Shown: positions 1 through 7,673 of the stretch, in pieces | How positions within the stretch are numbered: position 1 is the stretch's first letter | Layout: every line of letters starts with the position of its first letter | Source: Micromonospora sp. NBC_00421 | GTDB taxonomy: Bacteria > Actinomycetota > Actinomycetes > Mycobacteriales > Micromonosporaceae | NCBI RefSeq assembly: GCF_036017915.1 | Contig: NZ_CP107929.1 | Coordinates: 2,511,501 to 2,575,500, forward strand | Length of the DNA stretch: 64,000 nucleotides | Direction of reading: 5' to 3' | Made by a program: the position numbers and the translations under genes | The notes under the pieces: model-generated | Told to the model about the DNA's origin: nothing | Databases searched by the model: none | Seen by the model: only the letters and a program-made list of their open reading frames with translations

Positions 1-20
1 CGCCCGCCCGGCCCGGTGGT

Positions 21-890
21 TCACCAGGCAGTCGGTGGGGCGCCCTCCGGTGCCGGCAGGATCCGCCGTACCCGCCCCGGGGGGATGCCGCGCTGCCGCC
101 ACTCCCGGGGGTAGCCCACCGAGACCTCCTCGAACCGCACCCCGTCCTTCCAGGTGGTGCGTGGGATGTGCAGGTGCCCGTAGACCACCGCGGCGGCGAC
201 GAACCGGCGGTGCCAGTCGGCGGTGGCCTGCGTCCCGCACCACTGGGCGAAGATCGGGTAGCGCAGCACCTCGGTCGGGTGGCGGTCCAACGGCCAGTGG
301 TTCACCAGCACCGTGGGCAGCGCCGGGTCCCGGGCCGCCAACCGGCGGGCGGTCGCGTCCAGCCGGGCCGCGCACCACTCCTGCCGGCTCGGGTACGGGT
401 CGGGATGCAGCAGGAACTCGTCGGTGCAGACGATCCCCGTCCGGTGCGCCTCCGCCAGGGCCGCCTCCCGGGTGTCGAACCCCGGCGGTCGCCAGCTGTA
501 GTCGTAGAGCAGGAACAGCGGGGCCACCAGCGCGGGACCGCCCGGCCCCCGCCACACCCGGTAGTCGTCCTCGGGGGTGACCACGCCCAACTCCCGGCAC
601 CGCCGCACCAGCAGCTCGTAGCGGGCCACCCCGCGCAGGGTCACCGGGTCGGCCGGCGGCGTCCACAACTCGTGGTTGCCGGGTGCCCAGATGACGGTGT
701 CGAAGCGTTCCGCGAGCAGGCCGAGCGCCCACTCGATGTCGGCCACGGTGTCCGCCACGTCACCGGCGACGATCAGCCAGTCCCGTGGCGAAGCGGGCCG
801 CAGCGCCTCGACCAGGGCACGATTCTCCGCGTACCCGACGTGCAGGTCGCTGATCGCGACCAGACTGCCCTCGATGTCCTCCCCCAGCAT
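21..890 (-). CDS. Calcineurin-like metallophosphoesterase
   Basis: The 289-residue protein carries the full dimetal phosphoesterase signature: DLHVG near residue 16, GDVAD near 43, GNHE near 71, an NHWPLDRH block near 196, and GHLHIP near 240. These supply the two-metal site that hydrolyses phosphomonoesters or diesters; the substrate cannot be read from sequence. There is no signal peptide, so it is probably cytosolic. It is the first gene in the window and its stop codon is only 20 bases from the edge. In actinomycetes, relatives of this protein often sit directly upstream of a phosphopantetheinyl transferase gene; here that position is outside the window, so the link is inference only. The family call is secure, the role is not. 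Confidence 0.88.
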   Translation of the reverse strand: MLGEDIEGSLVAISDLHVGYAENRALVEALRPASPRDWLIVAGDVADTVADIEWALGLLAERFDTVIWAPGNHELWTPPADPVTLRGVARYELLVRRCRELGVVTPEDDYRVWRGPGGPALVAPLFLLYDYSWRPPGFDTREAALAEAHRTGIVCTDEFLLHPDPYPSRQEWCAARLDATARRLAARDPALPTVLVNHWPLDRHPTEVLRYPIFAQWCGTQATADWHRRFVAAAVVYGHLHIPRTTWKDGVRFEEVSVGYPREWRQRGIPPGRVRRILPAPEGAPPTAW

Positions 891-957
891 CCGCCGATCG
901 TACGCAGATCGTCGACCGGCGCGGGGCGCGCGGGAGCGCGCCCCTGCGCGGTCGGGG

Positions 958-1764
958 TCAGTCGGCCGAGCCCGGCTCGGCCATCCGGCGGTGCTGCTCG
1001 GCCTTGAGCCGGTCCGGGGTGAGGCGGGCCGCCGCCGCCTGCACCTTGTTCTTCAGCGAGCCGGCGACCACCTTCTCCTCGCCCTTCATCATCGCCGCGA
1101 AGCCCTGCGCGGCCACCGTCGCCGGGTCGTCCTTGTCGTCCGCGCCGACCTTGGTGTCGCCCATCTCGGCCCGGTCGAAGAACTTCGTCTCGGTCGGGCC
1201 GGGCATCAGGGCGGTCACCGTCACCCCGGTCTCCTTCAACTCGTTGCGCAGTGCCTCGGCGAACGACTGCACGAACGACTTGGAGGCGTTGTAGACGGCC
1301 TGGTAGGGGCCGGGCATGGTGGCCGCGATCGACGAGGTGAACAGCACCCGGCCGGCACCCCGCGCGACCATCGCCGGCAGCATCCGCTTGGCCAGGTGCA
1401 CCGTCGACGTCACGTTGACGTCGATGATGTTCAGCTCGTCGGTCAGGTCGGTGTCGCCGACGAACGCCCCGCCCGCGCCCCGGCCGGCGTTGACCGCCAG
1501 CGCGTCGACCGGCCGGCCGGTCGCGTCCACCGCCTCGACCAGCGCCGTCACCCCGTCGTAGGTCGCCAGGTCGACCCGGACGGGCTGGACCTGCGCCTGG
1601 CCGTCGCGGCGCAGGTGGTCTGCCGCCTCGGTGATGCCGTCGTCCTCGGCGGCGATCACCAGGTCGTAACCGTGTCGGACGAACTCGCCGGCCAGCTCGT
1701 ACCCGATGCCGCTGGAGGCCCCGGTCACCACGGCCAGCGGTCGTCCGGTGGTCGGTGCGCTCAT
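958..1764 (-). CDS. Short-chain dehydrogenase/reductase
   Basis: Classical SDR of 268 residues. It has the NAD(P)-binding TGASSGIG motif near residue 14, a variant NAG motif (VNAGRGAGG near 94), the catalytic serine in TSSIAA, and the YxxxK pair in VYNASK. The protein has an unusual acidic and lysine-rich stretch (TKVGADDKDD) after the substrate loop, and a C-terminal tail after KNKVQAA; such tails occur in the DltE-like SDR group. The ATG at 1764 was chosen because the Rossmann fold starts seven to ten residues later. It is transcribed divergently from glyA, sharing a 250-base gap. The substrate is unknown. Confidence 0.85.
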   Translation of the reverse strand: MSAPTTGRPLAVVTGASSGIGYELAGEFVRHGYDLVIAAEDDGITEAADHLRRDGQAQVQPVRVDLATYDGVTALVEAVDATGRPVDALAVNAGRGAGGAFVGDTDLTDELNIIDVNVTSTVHLAKRMLPAMVARGAGRVLFTSSIAATMPGPYQAVYNASKSFVQSFAEALRNELKETGVTVTALMPGPTETKFFDRAEMGDTKVGADDKDDPATVAAQGFAAMMKGEEKVVAGSLKNKVQAAAARLTPDRLKAEQHRRMAEPGSAD

Positions 1765-1877
1765 CTGCCTGATCCTCTCGTCGGTCGGGGCCCGCCGTCC
1801 GGATCTCCCCTGGTGGCTGCAATGCCCCGGATGGGGCCGGCCAACCATCCGGCCGGGCCGCGTGCCGGAGGTGCTCC

Positions 1878-1906
1878 CGGACACCCCGCCGGCCACCCGG
1901 TAGGAT
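1878..1906 (+). promoter_or_regulatory. Putative sigma-70-type promoter of glyA
   Basis: A TAGGAT -10 element lies at 1901-1906. CGGACA at 1878-1883 gives a partial -35 match with a 17-base spacer. Initiation about six bases downstream would start the RNA just before the ZTP aptamer, which is the geometry expected for a riboswitch leader. Inference from position and hexamers only. Confidence 0.5.
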
Positions 1907-1911
1907 CGTCG

Positions 1912-1995
1912 GTGGGCCGTGACTGGCGCGTGGGGATGGAGCACCATCGGGAAGCGGCCCCGTCATGAGGACGCACGCCGAGCGCCTGGGCCTTC
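1912..1995 (+). promoter_or_regulatory. ZTP (pfl) riboswitch upstream of glyA
   Basis: Three conserved segments of the ZTP/ZMP aptamer occur in order and at the right spacing. GTGACTGGCG is at 1919-1928, ACCATCGGGAAGCG at 1943-1956, and CGCCTGGGC at 1983-1991. CTGGCG of the first segment and CGCC of the last can close the pseudoknotted architecture known for the pfl motif. The element ends about 25 bases before the glyA start. This aptamer class senses ZTP/ZMP, which accumulates when 10-formyl-tetrahydrofolate is scarce, and it commonly controls one-carbon genes including glyA. The match was recognised by eye, not with a covariance model. With the short distance to the ribosome binding site, the switch probably acts on translation or on a very short terminator; no U-run terminator is visible. 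Confidence 0.8.
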
Positions 1996-2016
1996 CGCAC
2001 GTCACCTGGAGGTCGC

Positions 2017-3453
2017 ATGTCGCTGAACGCCGAATCCACCGCCTTCCGCAGCGCGCTCGAGGTGATCCGGGCCGTCGAGCCCCGGGTGGCCGACGCGATC
2101 GGCGCGGAACTGGCCGACCAGCGCGAGTCGTTGAAGCTGATCGCCAGCGAGAACTACGCCTCCCCGGCCACCCTGCTGACCATGGGCAACTGGTTCAGCG
2201 ACAAGTACGCCGAGGGCACCGTCGGCCGTCGCTTCTACGCCGGCTGCCAGAACGTCGACACCGTCGAGGCGCTCGCCGCCGAGCACGCCAAGGAGCTGTT
2301 CGGCGCGTCCCACGCGTACGTGCAGCCGCACTCCGGCATCGACGCCAACCTGGTCGCCTTCTGGGCGATCCTGGCCGACCGGGTGGAGTCCCCGGCGCTG
2401 AAGAAGGCCCAGGTACGCCAGGTCAACGACCTGACCGAGGCGGACTGGTTCGCGCTGCGCCGTGAGCTGGGCAACCAGCGGATGCTGGGCATGTCGCTGG
2501 ATGCCGGCGGCCACCTCACCCACGGTTTCCGGCCGAACATCTCCGGCAAGATGTTCGACCAGCGCAGCTACGGCACCGACCCGGCCACCGGCCTGATCGA
2601 CTACGACCGGGTCGCCGAGGCCGCCCGGGAGTTCAAGCCGCTGATCCTGGTCGCCGGCTACTCGGCGTACCCCCGGAAGGTGAACTTCCGGATCATGCGG
2701 GAGATCGCCGACTCGGTCGGGGCCACCTTCATGGTCGACATGGCGCACTTCGCCGGCCTGGTCGCCGGAAAGGTCTTCACCGGCGACTTCGACCCGGTGC
2801 CGCACGCGCACATCGTCACCACCACCACCCACAAGTCGCTGCGCGGCCCGCGTGGCGGCATGGTGCTCTGCGGCCCTGAGCTGGCCGACCAGGTCGACCG
2901 GGGCTGCCCGATGGTGCTCGGCGGGCCGCTGCCGCACGTGATGGCGGCCAAGGCGGTCGCGCTGGCCGAAGCGCGCCGGCCCGACTTCGCCGACTACGCC
3001 CAGCGGATCGTCGACAACGCCCAGGCGCTCGCCGAGGGGCTGCTGCGCCGGGGCACCACCCTGGTCACCGGCGGCACCGACAACCACCTGGTGCTGCTCG
3101 ACGTCTCCAGCTACGGCCTGACCGGCCGGCAGGCCGAGCAGGCGCTGCTCGACTCGGGCATCGTCACCAACCGCAACGCCGTCCCGCAGGACCGCAACGG
3201 GGCCTGGTACACCTCGGGCATCCGGATCGGCACGCCCGCGCTGACCAGCCGGGGCCTCGGCACCGCCGAGATGGACGTCACCGCCGAGCTGATCCACACC
3301 GTGCTCAGCCAGACCACGCCCGGTGCCAACGCCGACGGCACCCCGTCGAAGGCCAAGTACGTGCTCGACCCGGCCGTCGCCGACAAGATCAGCAAGCAGG
3401 CCACCGACCTCCTCGCCACCTTCCCCCTCTACCCCACCATCACCCTGGGCTGA
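2017..3453 (+). CDS. glyA: Serine hydroxymethyltransferase
   Basis: PLP enzyme of 478 residues converting serine and tetrahydrofolate to glycine and 5,10-methylene-tetrahydrofolate. Family landmarks are SENYAS near residue 44, YAEG and RFYAGC near 66-78, HSGIDAN near 109, the DMAHFAGLV block near 241, and [11 protein letters not shown] near 268 containing the PLP lysine. The protein is longer than the roughly 420-residue bacterial norm because of an insertion around residues 125-160; this longer GlyA form is common in actinobacteria. A GGAGG ribosome site (2001-2012 region) precedes the ATG. A ZTP riboswitch leader precedes it, and a palindromic terminator-like repeat follows 50 bases after the stop. 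Confidence 0.96.
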   Translation: MSLNAESTAFRSALEVIRAVEPRVADAIGAELADQRESLKLIASENYASPATLLTMGNWFSDKYAEGTVGRRFYAGCQNVDTVEALAAEHAKELFGASHAYVQPHSGIDANLVAFWAILADRVESPALKKAQVRQVNDLTEADWFALRRELGNQRMLGMSLDAGGHLTHGFRPNISGKMFDQRSYGTDPATGLIDYDRVAEAAREFKPLILVAGYSAYPRKVNFRIMREIADSVGATFMVDMAHFAGLVAGKVFTGDFDPVPHAHIVTTTTHKSLRGPRGGMVLCGPELADQVDRGCPMVLGGPLPHVMAAKAVALAEARRPDFADYAQRIVDNAQALAEGLLRRGTTLVTGGTDNHLVLLDVSSYGLTGRQAEQALLDSGIVTNRNAVPQDRNGAWYTSGIRIGTPALTSRGLGTAEMDVTAELIHTVLSQTTPGANADGTPSKAKYVLDPAVADKISKQATDLLATFPLYPTITLG

Positions 3454-3503
3454 TCCCGCTCCCCCCTCCGCTCCCTCCCGCTCTGTCCCGCTCTGTCCCG
3501 CGT

Positions 3504-3559
3504 TGATCAAGAGGTTTGAGTCACGGATTCCCATGTCCGTGACTCAAACCTCTTGATCA
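3504..3559. terminator. Palindromic repeat copy 1; bidirectional terminator candidate
   Basis: A perfect 24-bp stem (3504-3527 with 3536-3559) surrounds an 8-base loop. The arm begins TGATCAAGAGGTTTGAGTCA. It lies after glyA and faces the convergent gene ending at 3743. The glyA side carries a C-rich, G-poor stretch (about 3454-3500) before the stem. Four related copies occur in the window, all in convergent gaps. There is no U-run, so termination would be non-canonical or Rho-linked. Confidence 0.75.
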
Positions 3560-3631
3560 CCCGACCGCCCCTGCCGACAGGCCCCACCCCCTCGCCCGGC
3601 CGTCCCCTCGGGTTCGCCGGGACGAGGGGGT

Positions 3632-3691
3632 GGTGATCAAGAGGTTTAGGTCAGCGGAGGCGGTTCCGGTGACCTAAACCTCTTGATCACC
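3632..3691. repeat. Palindromic repeat copy 2
   Basis: A 22-bp perfect stem pairs 3632-3653 with 3670-3691. The arm reads GGTGATCAAGAGGTTTAGGT plus CA, the same family as copy 1. It is followed toward the small minus-strand gene by a purine-rich tract (3692-3742) that is C-rich in that gene's transcript. A smaller GC-rich hairpin (CCCCTCG with CGAGGGG, about 3604-3629) sits between copies 1 and 2. Two copies in one 289-base gap, each oriented to serve one gene, suggests a paired terminator. Confidence 0.7.
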
Positions 3692-3742
3692 CGGGAGACC
3701 GGCGGGTGAGGCGGGAGAGGGGGTGGGAGAGGAAGTGGGGGG

Positions 3743-3994
3743 TCAGGAGAGGGGGCGCTTGAGGTGGTAGCGGTGGACCTCGGTGCTGCCCTGGATGTTG
3801 TTGACGTCCTCGGCGGCGGAGACCAGCTCCCAGCCTTCCCGGCCGACGCGGTTGAGGTGGGCGATGGCGGTGTCGCCGTACGCCGTGACGTCGGTGCGTG
3901 AGCCGTCCGGTCCGTACCAGACGAACGAGACGTGGAACTGGCGTCCCTGCCCCTGGTAACGGCGGACCAACAGGGCGTACTCCCAAGCGATCAT
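3743..3994 (-). CDS. Small DUF4177-like protein
   Basis: An 83-residue protein whose pattern (WEYALLV at the start, LNRVGREGWELVSA near 50-65, HRYHLKRP at the end) matches the DUF4177 layout of a short beta-strand protein ending in an LKR motif. Function is unknown. The ATG at 3994 was chosen because the conserved W-E-Y starts at residue 4. A CATAAT -10 element (complement of 4001-4006) lies only six bases upstream of the start codon, which predicts a leaderless mRNA. It is convergent with glyA and lies outside the biosynthetic operon that ends at 4175. Confidence 0.75.
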   Translation of the reverse strand: MIAWEYALLVRRYQGQGRQFHVSFVWYGPDGSRTDVTAYGDTAIAHLNRVGREGWELVSAAEDVNNIQGSTEVHRYHLKRPLS

Positions 3995-4000
3995 GCGTCC

Positions 4001-4006
4001 ATTATG
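4001..4006 (-). promoter_or_regulatory. -10 element for a leaderless transcript
   Basis: CATAAT read on the minus strand lies six bases before the ATG at 3994. In actinobacteria this spacing typically places the transcription start on the A of the start codon. No convincing -35 hexamer is present. No Shine-Dalgarno sequence is visible either, which is consistent with leaderless initiation. Confidence 0.5.
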
Positions 4007-4174
4007 GCCACTTGACGATTGCCGGCACAGCACTGGGGGTGGCGGTTCGACGACACCGGGTGGCGCCAGCCGATGGCCGCCCACCGACCACGAACACCGA
4101 CGGCCGGACGCCGGTGACCGGGACGGGAGCGACCGGCGGGAACGGATCACGGCGGGAGCGGCGAGCGCCGCCGG

Positions 4175-5494
4175 TCAACGGGGCCGCACACTGGTGCGGG
4201 TCAGTTCGTCGGTGATCAGGGCGGCCAGCCGGTCCAGGCCGAGGTCGATCTGTTCCGGGGTGACCGCGCTGACCGACAGCCGCAGCGCGTCGACCGGGCG
4301 GCCGTCGTCGTAGAAGTGCGCCATCGGCGTCCAGAGCACGCCGTAGCGCTCGGCGGAGCGCCGCAGCAGCGCGTCGTCGACCGGAAACGGTACGGTGACC
4401 ACGACGAAGAAGCCGCCGGCCGGGGCGTTCCAGCGCACCGGCGAGCCGGCCGGGAGCCGCCGCCGCAGCCCGGCCAGCAGATGGTCCCGGTTGCGGGTGT
4501 ACACCGCCCGCTCCCGCCGGTTCGCGGCGACAAGCGAGCAGCCGTGCTCCAGCAGCGCCCCACCGATCACGGCCTGGGCCAACGGGGAGGTGTTCACCGT
4601 GACCATGCTCTTGACCTTGGCGAGCTGGTCGGCGAACAGCCCCACCACGCCGTCGGCACCGCCGACCCGCTGGTCGGCCACCAGGTAGCCGATCCGGGCC
4701 CCGGGCAGCACCGTCTTGGCGAACGAGCCGAGGTAGACCACCCGACGCCGGGTGTCCAGCGCCTTCAGCGTCGGCAGCCGGTCGGCGTCCCCGGCCGGAA
4801 AGAGGCCGTACGGGTTGTCCTCGATCAGCAGCAGGTCCTCCTCGGCGGCCAGGTCGAGCAGCCGCCGCCGGTCGACCACCGGGATGCTGGTGCCGGAGGG
4901 GTTGGCGAAGTCGGGCATCACGTAGCAGGCCCGGGGCCGCAGCCCCTCGTCCCGCGCCCGGCGTACCTGGGTGCGCAGGTCGGCCAGGTCGATCCCGGTC
5001 GGACCACCGGCCACCGGCCGGACCGGCAGGTCGACCAGCCGGGCCGCACCGGTCAGCCCCACGTACGTCGGGGCGACGGCGAGCAGGACGTCGGCCGGTC
5101 CGGCCCGCAACGCCCGCAGCACCAGCAGCATCGCCTCCTGGCAGCCGACGGTCACCACCACCGCCTCGTCGTCGACGTGGACATCCTCGTCGACGGCGAG
5201 GTTGCGGGCGATCAGGTGGTGGATGATCCCCTTGGTCCGGCCGTACTGGAACAGGGTGCGGCGGATCTGCTCGGGGCTCTGCCCGAGGTCGTCGGCGAGG
5301 TGCCGGCGGAACCGGCCCAGCCAGCGCCCCGGCGCGTCGTCGTCGAAGTACTCCTCGTAGGGCCGCCCGGCCGCCAGCGACACCGCGTCGGGCCAGTGCC
5401 CGGCGACCTCGTTGAGGAAGTTCATCGAGTTCAGCGCCGGGTCGTCGACCGCCGGATGCAGCGTCGCCAGGTCCAGGTCCACCAGATGTTCCAA
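4175..5494 (-). CDS. hpgT: 4-hydroxyphenylglycine aminotransferase (HpgT-like)
   Basis: Fold-type I PLP aminotransferase of 439 residues. SFAKTVLPGARIGYL holds the PLP lysine (K260). IEDNPYG holds the aspartate that pairs with the pyridine nitrogen (D226). ANPSGT sits near residue 198 and QYGRTKG near 83. In the HmaS-HmO-HpgT pathway known from glycopeptide producers, this enzyme aminates 4-hydroxybenzoylformate to 4-hydroxyphenylglycine. The assignment rests on the fold plus adjacency: the gene starts four bases after the hydroxymandelate oxidase stop. It ends the P450 - esterase - HmO - HpgT operon. The amino donor and stereochemistry cannot be read. A generic aromatic or valine-pyruvate-type aminotransferase is the main alternative. 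Confidence 0.82.
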   Translation of the reverse strand: MEHLVDLDLATLHPAVDDPALNSMNFLNEVAGHWPDAVSLAAGRPYEEYFDDDAPGRWLGRFRRHLADDLGQSPEQIRRTLFQYGRTKGIIHHLIARNLAVDEDVHVDDEAVVVTVGCQEAMLLVLRALRAGPADVLLAVAPTYVGLTGAARLVDLPVRPVAGGPTGIDLADLRTQVRRARDEGLRPRACYVMPDFANPSGTSIPVVDRRRLLDLAAEEDLLLIEDNPYGLFPAGDADRLPTLKALDTRRRVVYLGSFAKTVLPGARIGYLVADQRVGGADGVVGLFADQLAKVKSMVTVNTSPLAQAVIGGALLEHGCSLVAANRRERAVYTRNRDHLLAGLRRRLPAGSPVRWNAPAGGFFVVVTVPFPVDDALLRRSAERYGVLWTPMAHFYDDGRPVDALRLSVSAVTPEQIDLGLDRLAALITDELTRTSVRPR

Positions 5495-5498
5495 CGGG

Positions 5499-6653
5499 TC
5501 AGCCTCCGGTCAGGGTACGCAGCCGCCGGGCCCGCCCCGGGTCGGCGCAGCCGCTCAGCGTCAACGCGTCGCGCAGTTCCCCGGCGAGCAGGTCGAGGGC
5601 GGCCCGCGCGCCGGGTCGGCCACCGGCGGCGAGTGCCCAGAGCATCGGGCGGCCGAGCAGCACCCCGGTCGCGCCGAGGGCGAGCGCGCGCAGCACGTCC
5701 GTGCCGGAGCGCACCCCGCTGTCCAGCAGCACCTCGATCCGCTCACCGACGGCGGCGACCACCTCGGGGAGCACTGTGGCGGTGGCCGGTGCCCCGTCGA
5801 GCTGCCGGCCGCCGTGGTTGGAGACCACCACGGCGTCCACGCCGACGTCGGCGGCGCGGACCGCGTCACGCGGGTCGAGGATTCCCTTGACCAGCAACGG
5901 CAGCCGGGTACGCTCCCGCAGCCAGGCCAGATCCGCCCAGGTCAGCGCGGGGGCGAAGACGGCGTCGGTGTGCACGGCGACGGCGGACACCCCGGGCGTG
6001 CCGGCGTGCGCCAGGTCGTTCCGGCCGCCGGGCAGGTTGGCGGCGGTCACCTCCGGCGGCAACGCGAAGCCGTTGCGGACGTCGCGCAGCCGCCGACCGA
6101 GCACCGGCACGTCCACGGTGACCATCAGCGCGGCGCAACCGGCGGCGTGCGCCCGGTCGAGCAGCTCGGCGACCAGTCCCCGGTCGCGCAGCCAGTAGAG
6201 CTGGAACCAGACCGGCCCTTCGGTGGCGGCGGCGACCTGCTCGATCGGGGTGCTGCTCAGCGTGCTCAACACGTAGGGCACCCCGGCCGCGCCGGCCGCC
6301 GCCGCGAGCGCCGATTCGCCGTCCGGGTGCAGCAACCGCTGGTACGCCATCGGCGCGACCGCCACCGGCATGGCCTGTTCCCGGCCGAGCAGCACCGCGT
6401 CGGTACGGGGCCGCTCCACGCCGGTGAGCACCCGGGGCAGCACGGCGACCCGGTCCAGGGCGGCCCGGTTGGCGGCCAGGGTGGTCTCGACACCGCTGCC
6501 CCCGTCGACGAAGTCCCAGACGCCGGGCGGAAGCGCCGCCCGCGCCAGGTCGGCGAAGTCGGCCAGACTGACCGGCGGCCGGTCAGCGTCCCCGACCGGA
6601 CCGACGACGGCCGAACCGACGGCCGAACCGACGGTACGAGGGGAGTCCGTCAC
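5499..6653 (-). CDS. hmo: 4-hydroxymandelate oxidase (FMN-dependent)
   Basis: FMN-dependent alpha-hydroxy-acid oxidase family, 384 residues. The catalytic block SNHGGRQLDG gives the active-site histidine (H280) and substrate arginine (R283). K256 in LVKGILDP, FQLYWLRDR near 150 and DSGVRSGTDV near 314 complete the FMN site. Members oxidise mandelate, lactate or glycolate. With an HmaS gene in the same cluster and an HpgT gene next door, 4-hydroxymandelate to 4-hydroxybenzoylformate is the most economical reaction. The GTG start overlaps the esterase stop (GTGA). The first about 25 residues are Val/Gly-rich and probably disordered, so a later start is possible. Confidence 0.88.
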   Translation of the reverse strand: MTDSPRTVGSAVGSAVVGPVGDADRPPVSLADFADLARAALPPGVWDFVDGGSGVETTLAANRAALDRVAVLPRVLTGVERPRTDAVLLGREQAMPVAVAPMAYQRLLHPDGESALAAAAGAAGVPYVLSTLSSTPIEQVAAATEGPVWFQLYWLRDRGLVAELLDRAHAAGCAALMVTVDVPVLGRRLRDVRNGFALPPEVTAANLPGGRNDLAHAGTPGVSAVAVHTDAVFAPALTWADLAWLRERTRLPLLVKGILDPRDAVRAADVGVDAVVVSNHGGRQLDGAPATATVLPEVVAAVGERIEVLLDSGVRSGTDVLRALALGATGVLLGRPMLWALAAGGRPGARAALDLLAGELRDALTLSGCADPGRARRLRTLTGG

Positions 6654-7663
6654 CGCCCGTCCCCGACCGTGGCGGCGAGCGGGGTGACCGTCGGCGGGGC
6701 GGGCAGCCCGAAGACCTCCCGGAGGAAGGCGGCGGCCTCGTCCTGGGCCCGGCGGCCCGCGTCGAAGACCCCGGGCATGGCGAAGAACCCGTGGATCATG
6801 CCGGGATAGCGGCTGGCCCGCACCGGCACCCCGGCCTCCCGCAGCCGCTGCGCGTACCGCTCCCCCTCGTCGCGCAGCGGGTCGTGTTCGGCGGTGACCA
6901 CCAGTGCCGGCGGCAGGCCGGACAGGTCGTCGGCGAGCAACGGCGACGCCAACGGGTCGAGCGCGTCCGCCGGGTCGGCCAGGTAGTGCCCGCGATACCA
7001 GTCGACGGAGTGCGTGTTGAACAACAGCGGGTCCTGCCCGTCAGCCGGCCGGTCGTCGGCGTCCTGACCGAGGGCGGGTCGACGGTCGGCGCGCTGGTCG
7101 GTGTTCGGGTAGACCAGCAGTTGCCCGGCCAGCCGGGGGCCGCCCTCGGCGCGGGCCAGCAGGGTCACCGCCGCCGCCAGGTTGCCGCCGGCGCTGTCCC
7201 CGCCCACCACCAGCCGGTCAGGGTCCACCCCGAGGTCGGCGGCGTGCTCGGCCAGCCACCGGGTGGCGGTGTGGCAGTCGAGCACGGCGGCCGGGAACGG
7301 ATGCTCCGGGGCCAGCCGGTAGCCGACCGTCACCACCTGGCAGGGGGTGGCGTTGGCCAGCCGGCGGCAGATCCCGTCGGCGGTCTCCACGCTACCCAGC
7401 GTCCAGCCGCCGCCGAAGAAGTAGACCAGGGTGGGCAGCGGCCCGTCCCCGGCTGGCCGGTGTACCCGTACCCGCAGATCCCCGGCGGGGCCGGGCACGG
7501 TCGTGTCGCGTACCTGGTGGACCGGCTCGACGTCGCCGCCGCTGGCGCGGATCGCGGCGAGGTCGGCGGCGCGGGCCTCGGCCAGGGTCTGGGTGTAGAG
7601 CGGTGGGATGCCGGCGGCGGCCCGCGCGGCCCGGTACGCCACCACCTGGGGGTCGAGGGACAT
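6650..7663 (-). CDS. Alpha/beta hydrolase, HSL-type esterase
   Basis: 337-residue hydrolase of the hormone-sensitive-lipase family. The nucleophile serine is in GGDSAGGN near residue 157, with an acid in EHDPLRDEG and a histidine in MIHGFF near 302. The usual HGGG oxyanion motif reads FFGGGW, so the first histidine is replaced by phenylalanine while the glycines remain. A GGAG ribosome site precedes the ATG at 7663, ten bases after the P450 stop, so the two genes are cotranscribed. It could release an ester or thioester intermediate or trim the product; the substrate is unknown. Confidence 0.8.
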   Translation of the reverse strand: MSLDPQVVAYRAARAAAGIPPLYTQTLAEARAADLAAIRASGGDVEPVHQVRDTTVPGPAGDLRVRVHRPAGDGPLPTLVYFFGGGWTLGSVETADGICRRLANATPCQVVTVGYRLAPEHPFPAAVLDCHTATRWLAEHAADLGVDPDRLVVGGDSAGGNLAAAVTLLARAEGGPRLAGQLLVYPNTDQRADRRPALGQDADDRPADGQDPLLFNTHSVDWYRGHYLADPADALDPLASPLLADDLSGLPPALVVTAEHDPLRDEGERYAQRLREAGVPVRASRYPGMIHGFFAMPGVFDAGRRAQDEAAAFLREVFGLPAPPTVTPLAATVGDGR

Positions 7664-7673
7664 GGGTCGGCTC

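Noticed and set aside
3454..3742. Possible insertion-sequence ends or attachment site from the repeated GATCAAGAGG palindromes
   Set aside because: No transposase or integrase lies nearby, the copies are short hairpins and they recur in other convergent gaps, so terminators are more likely.
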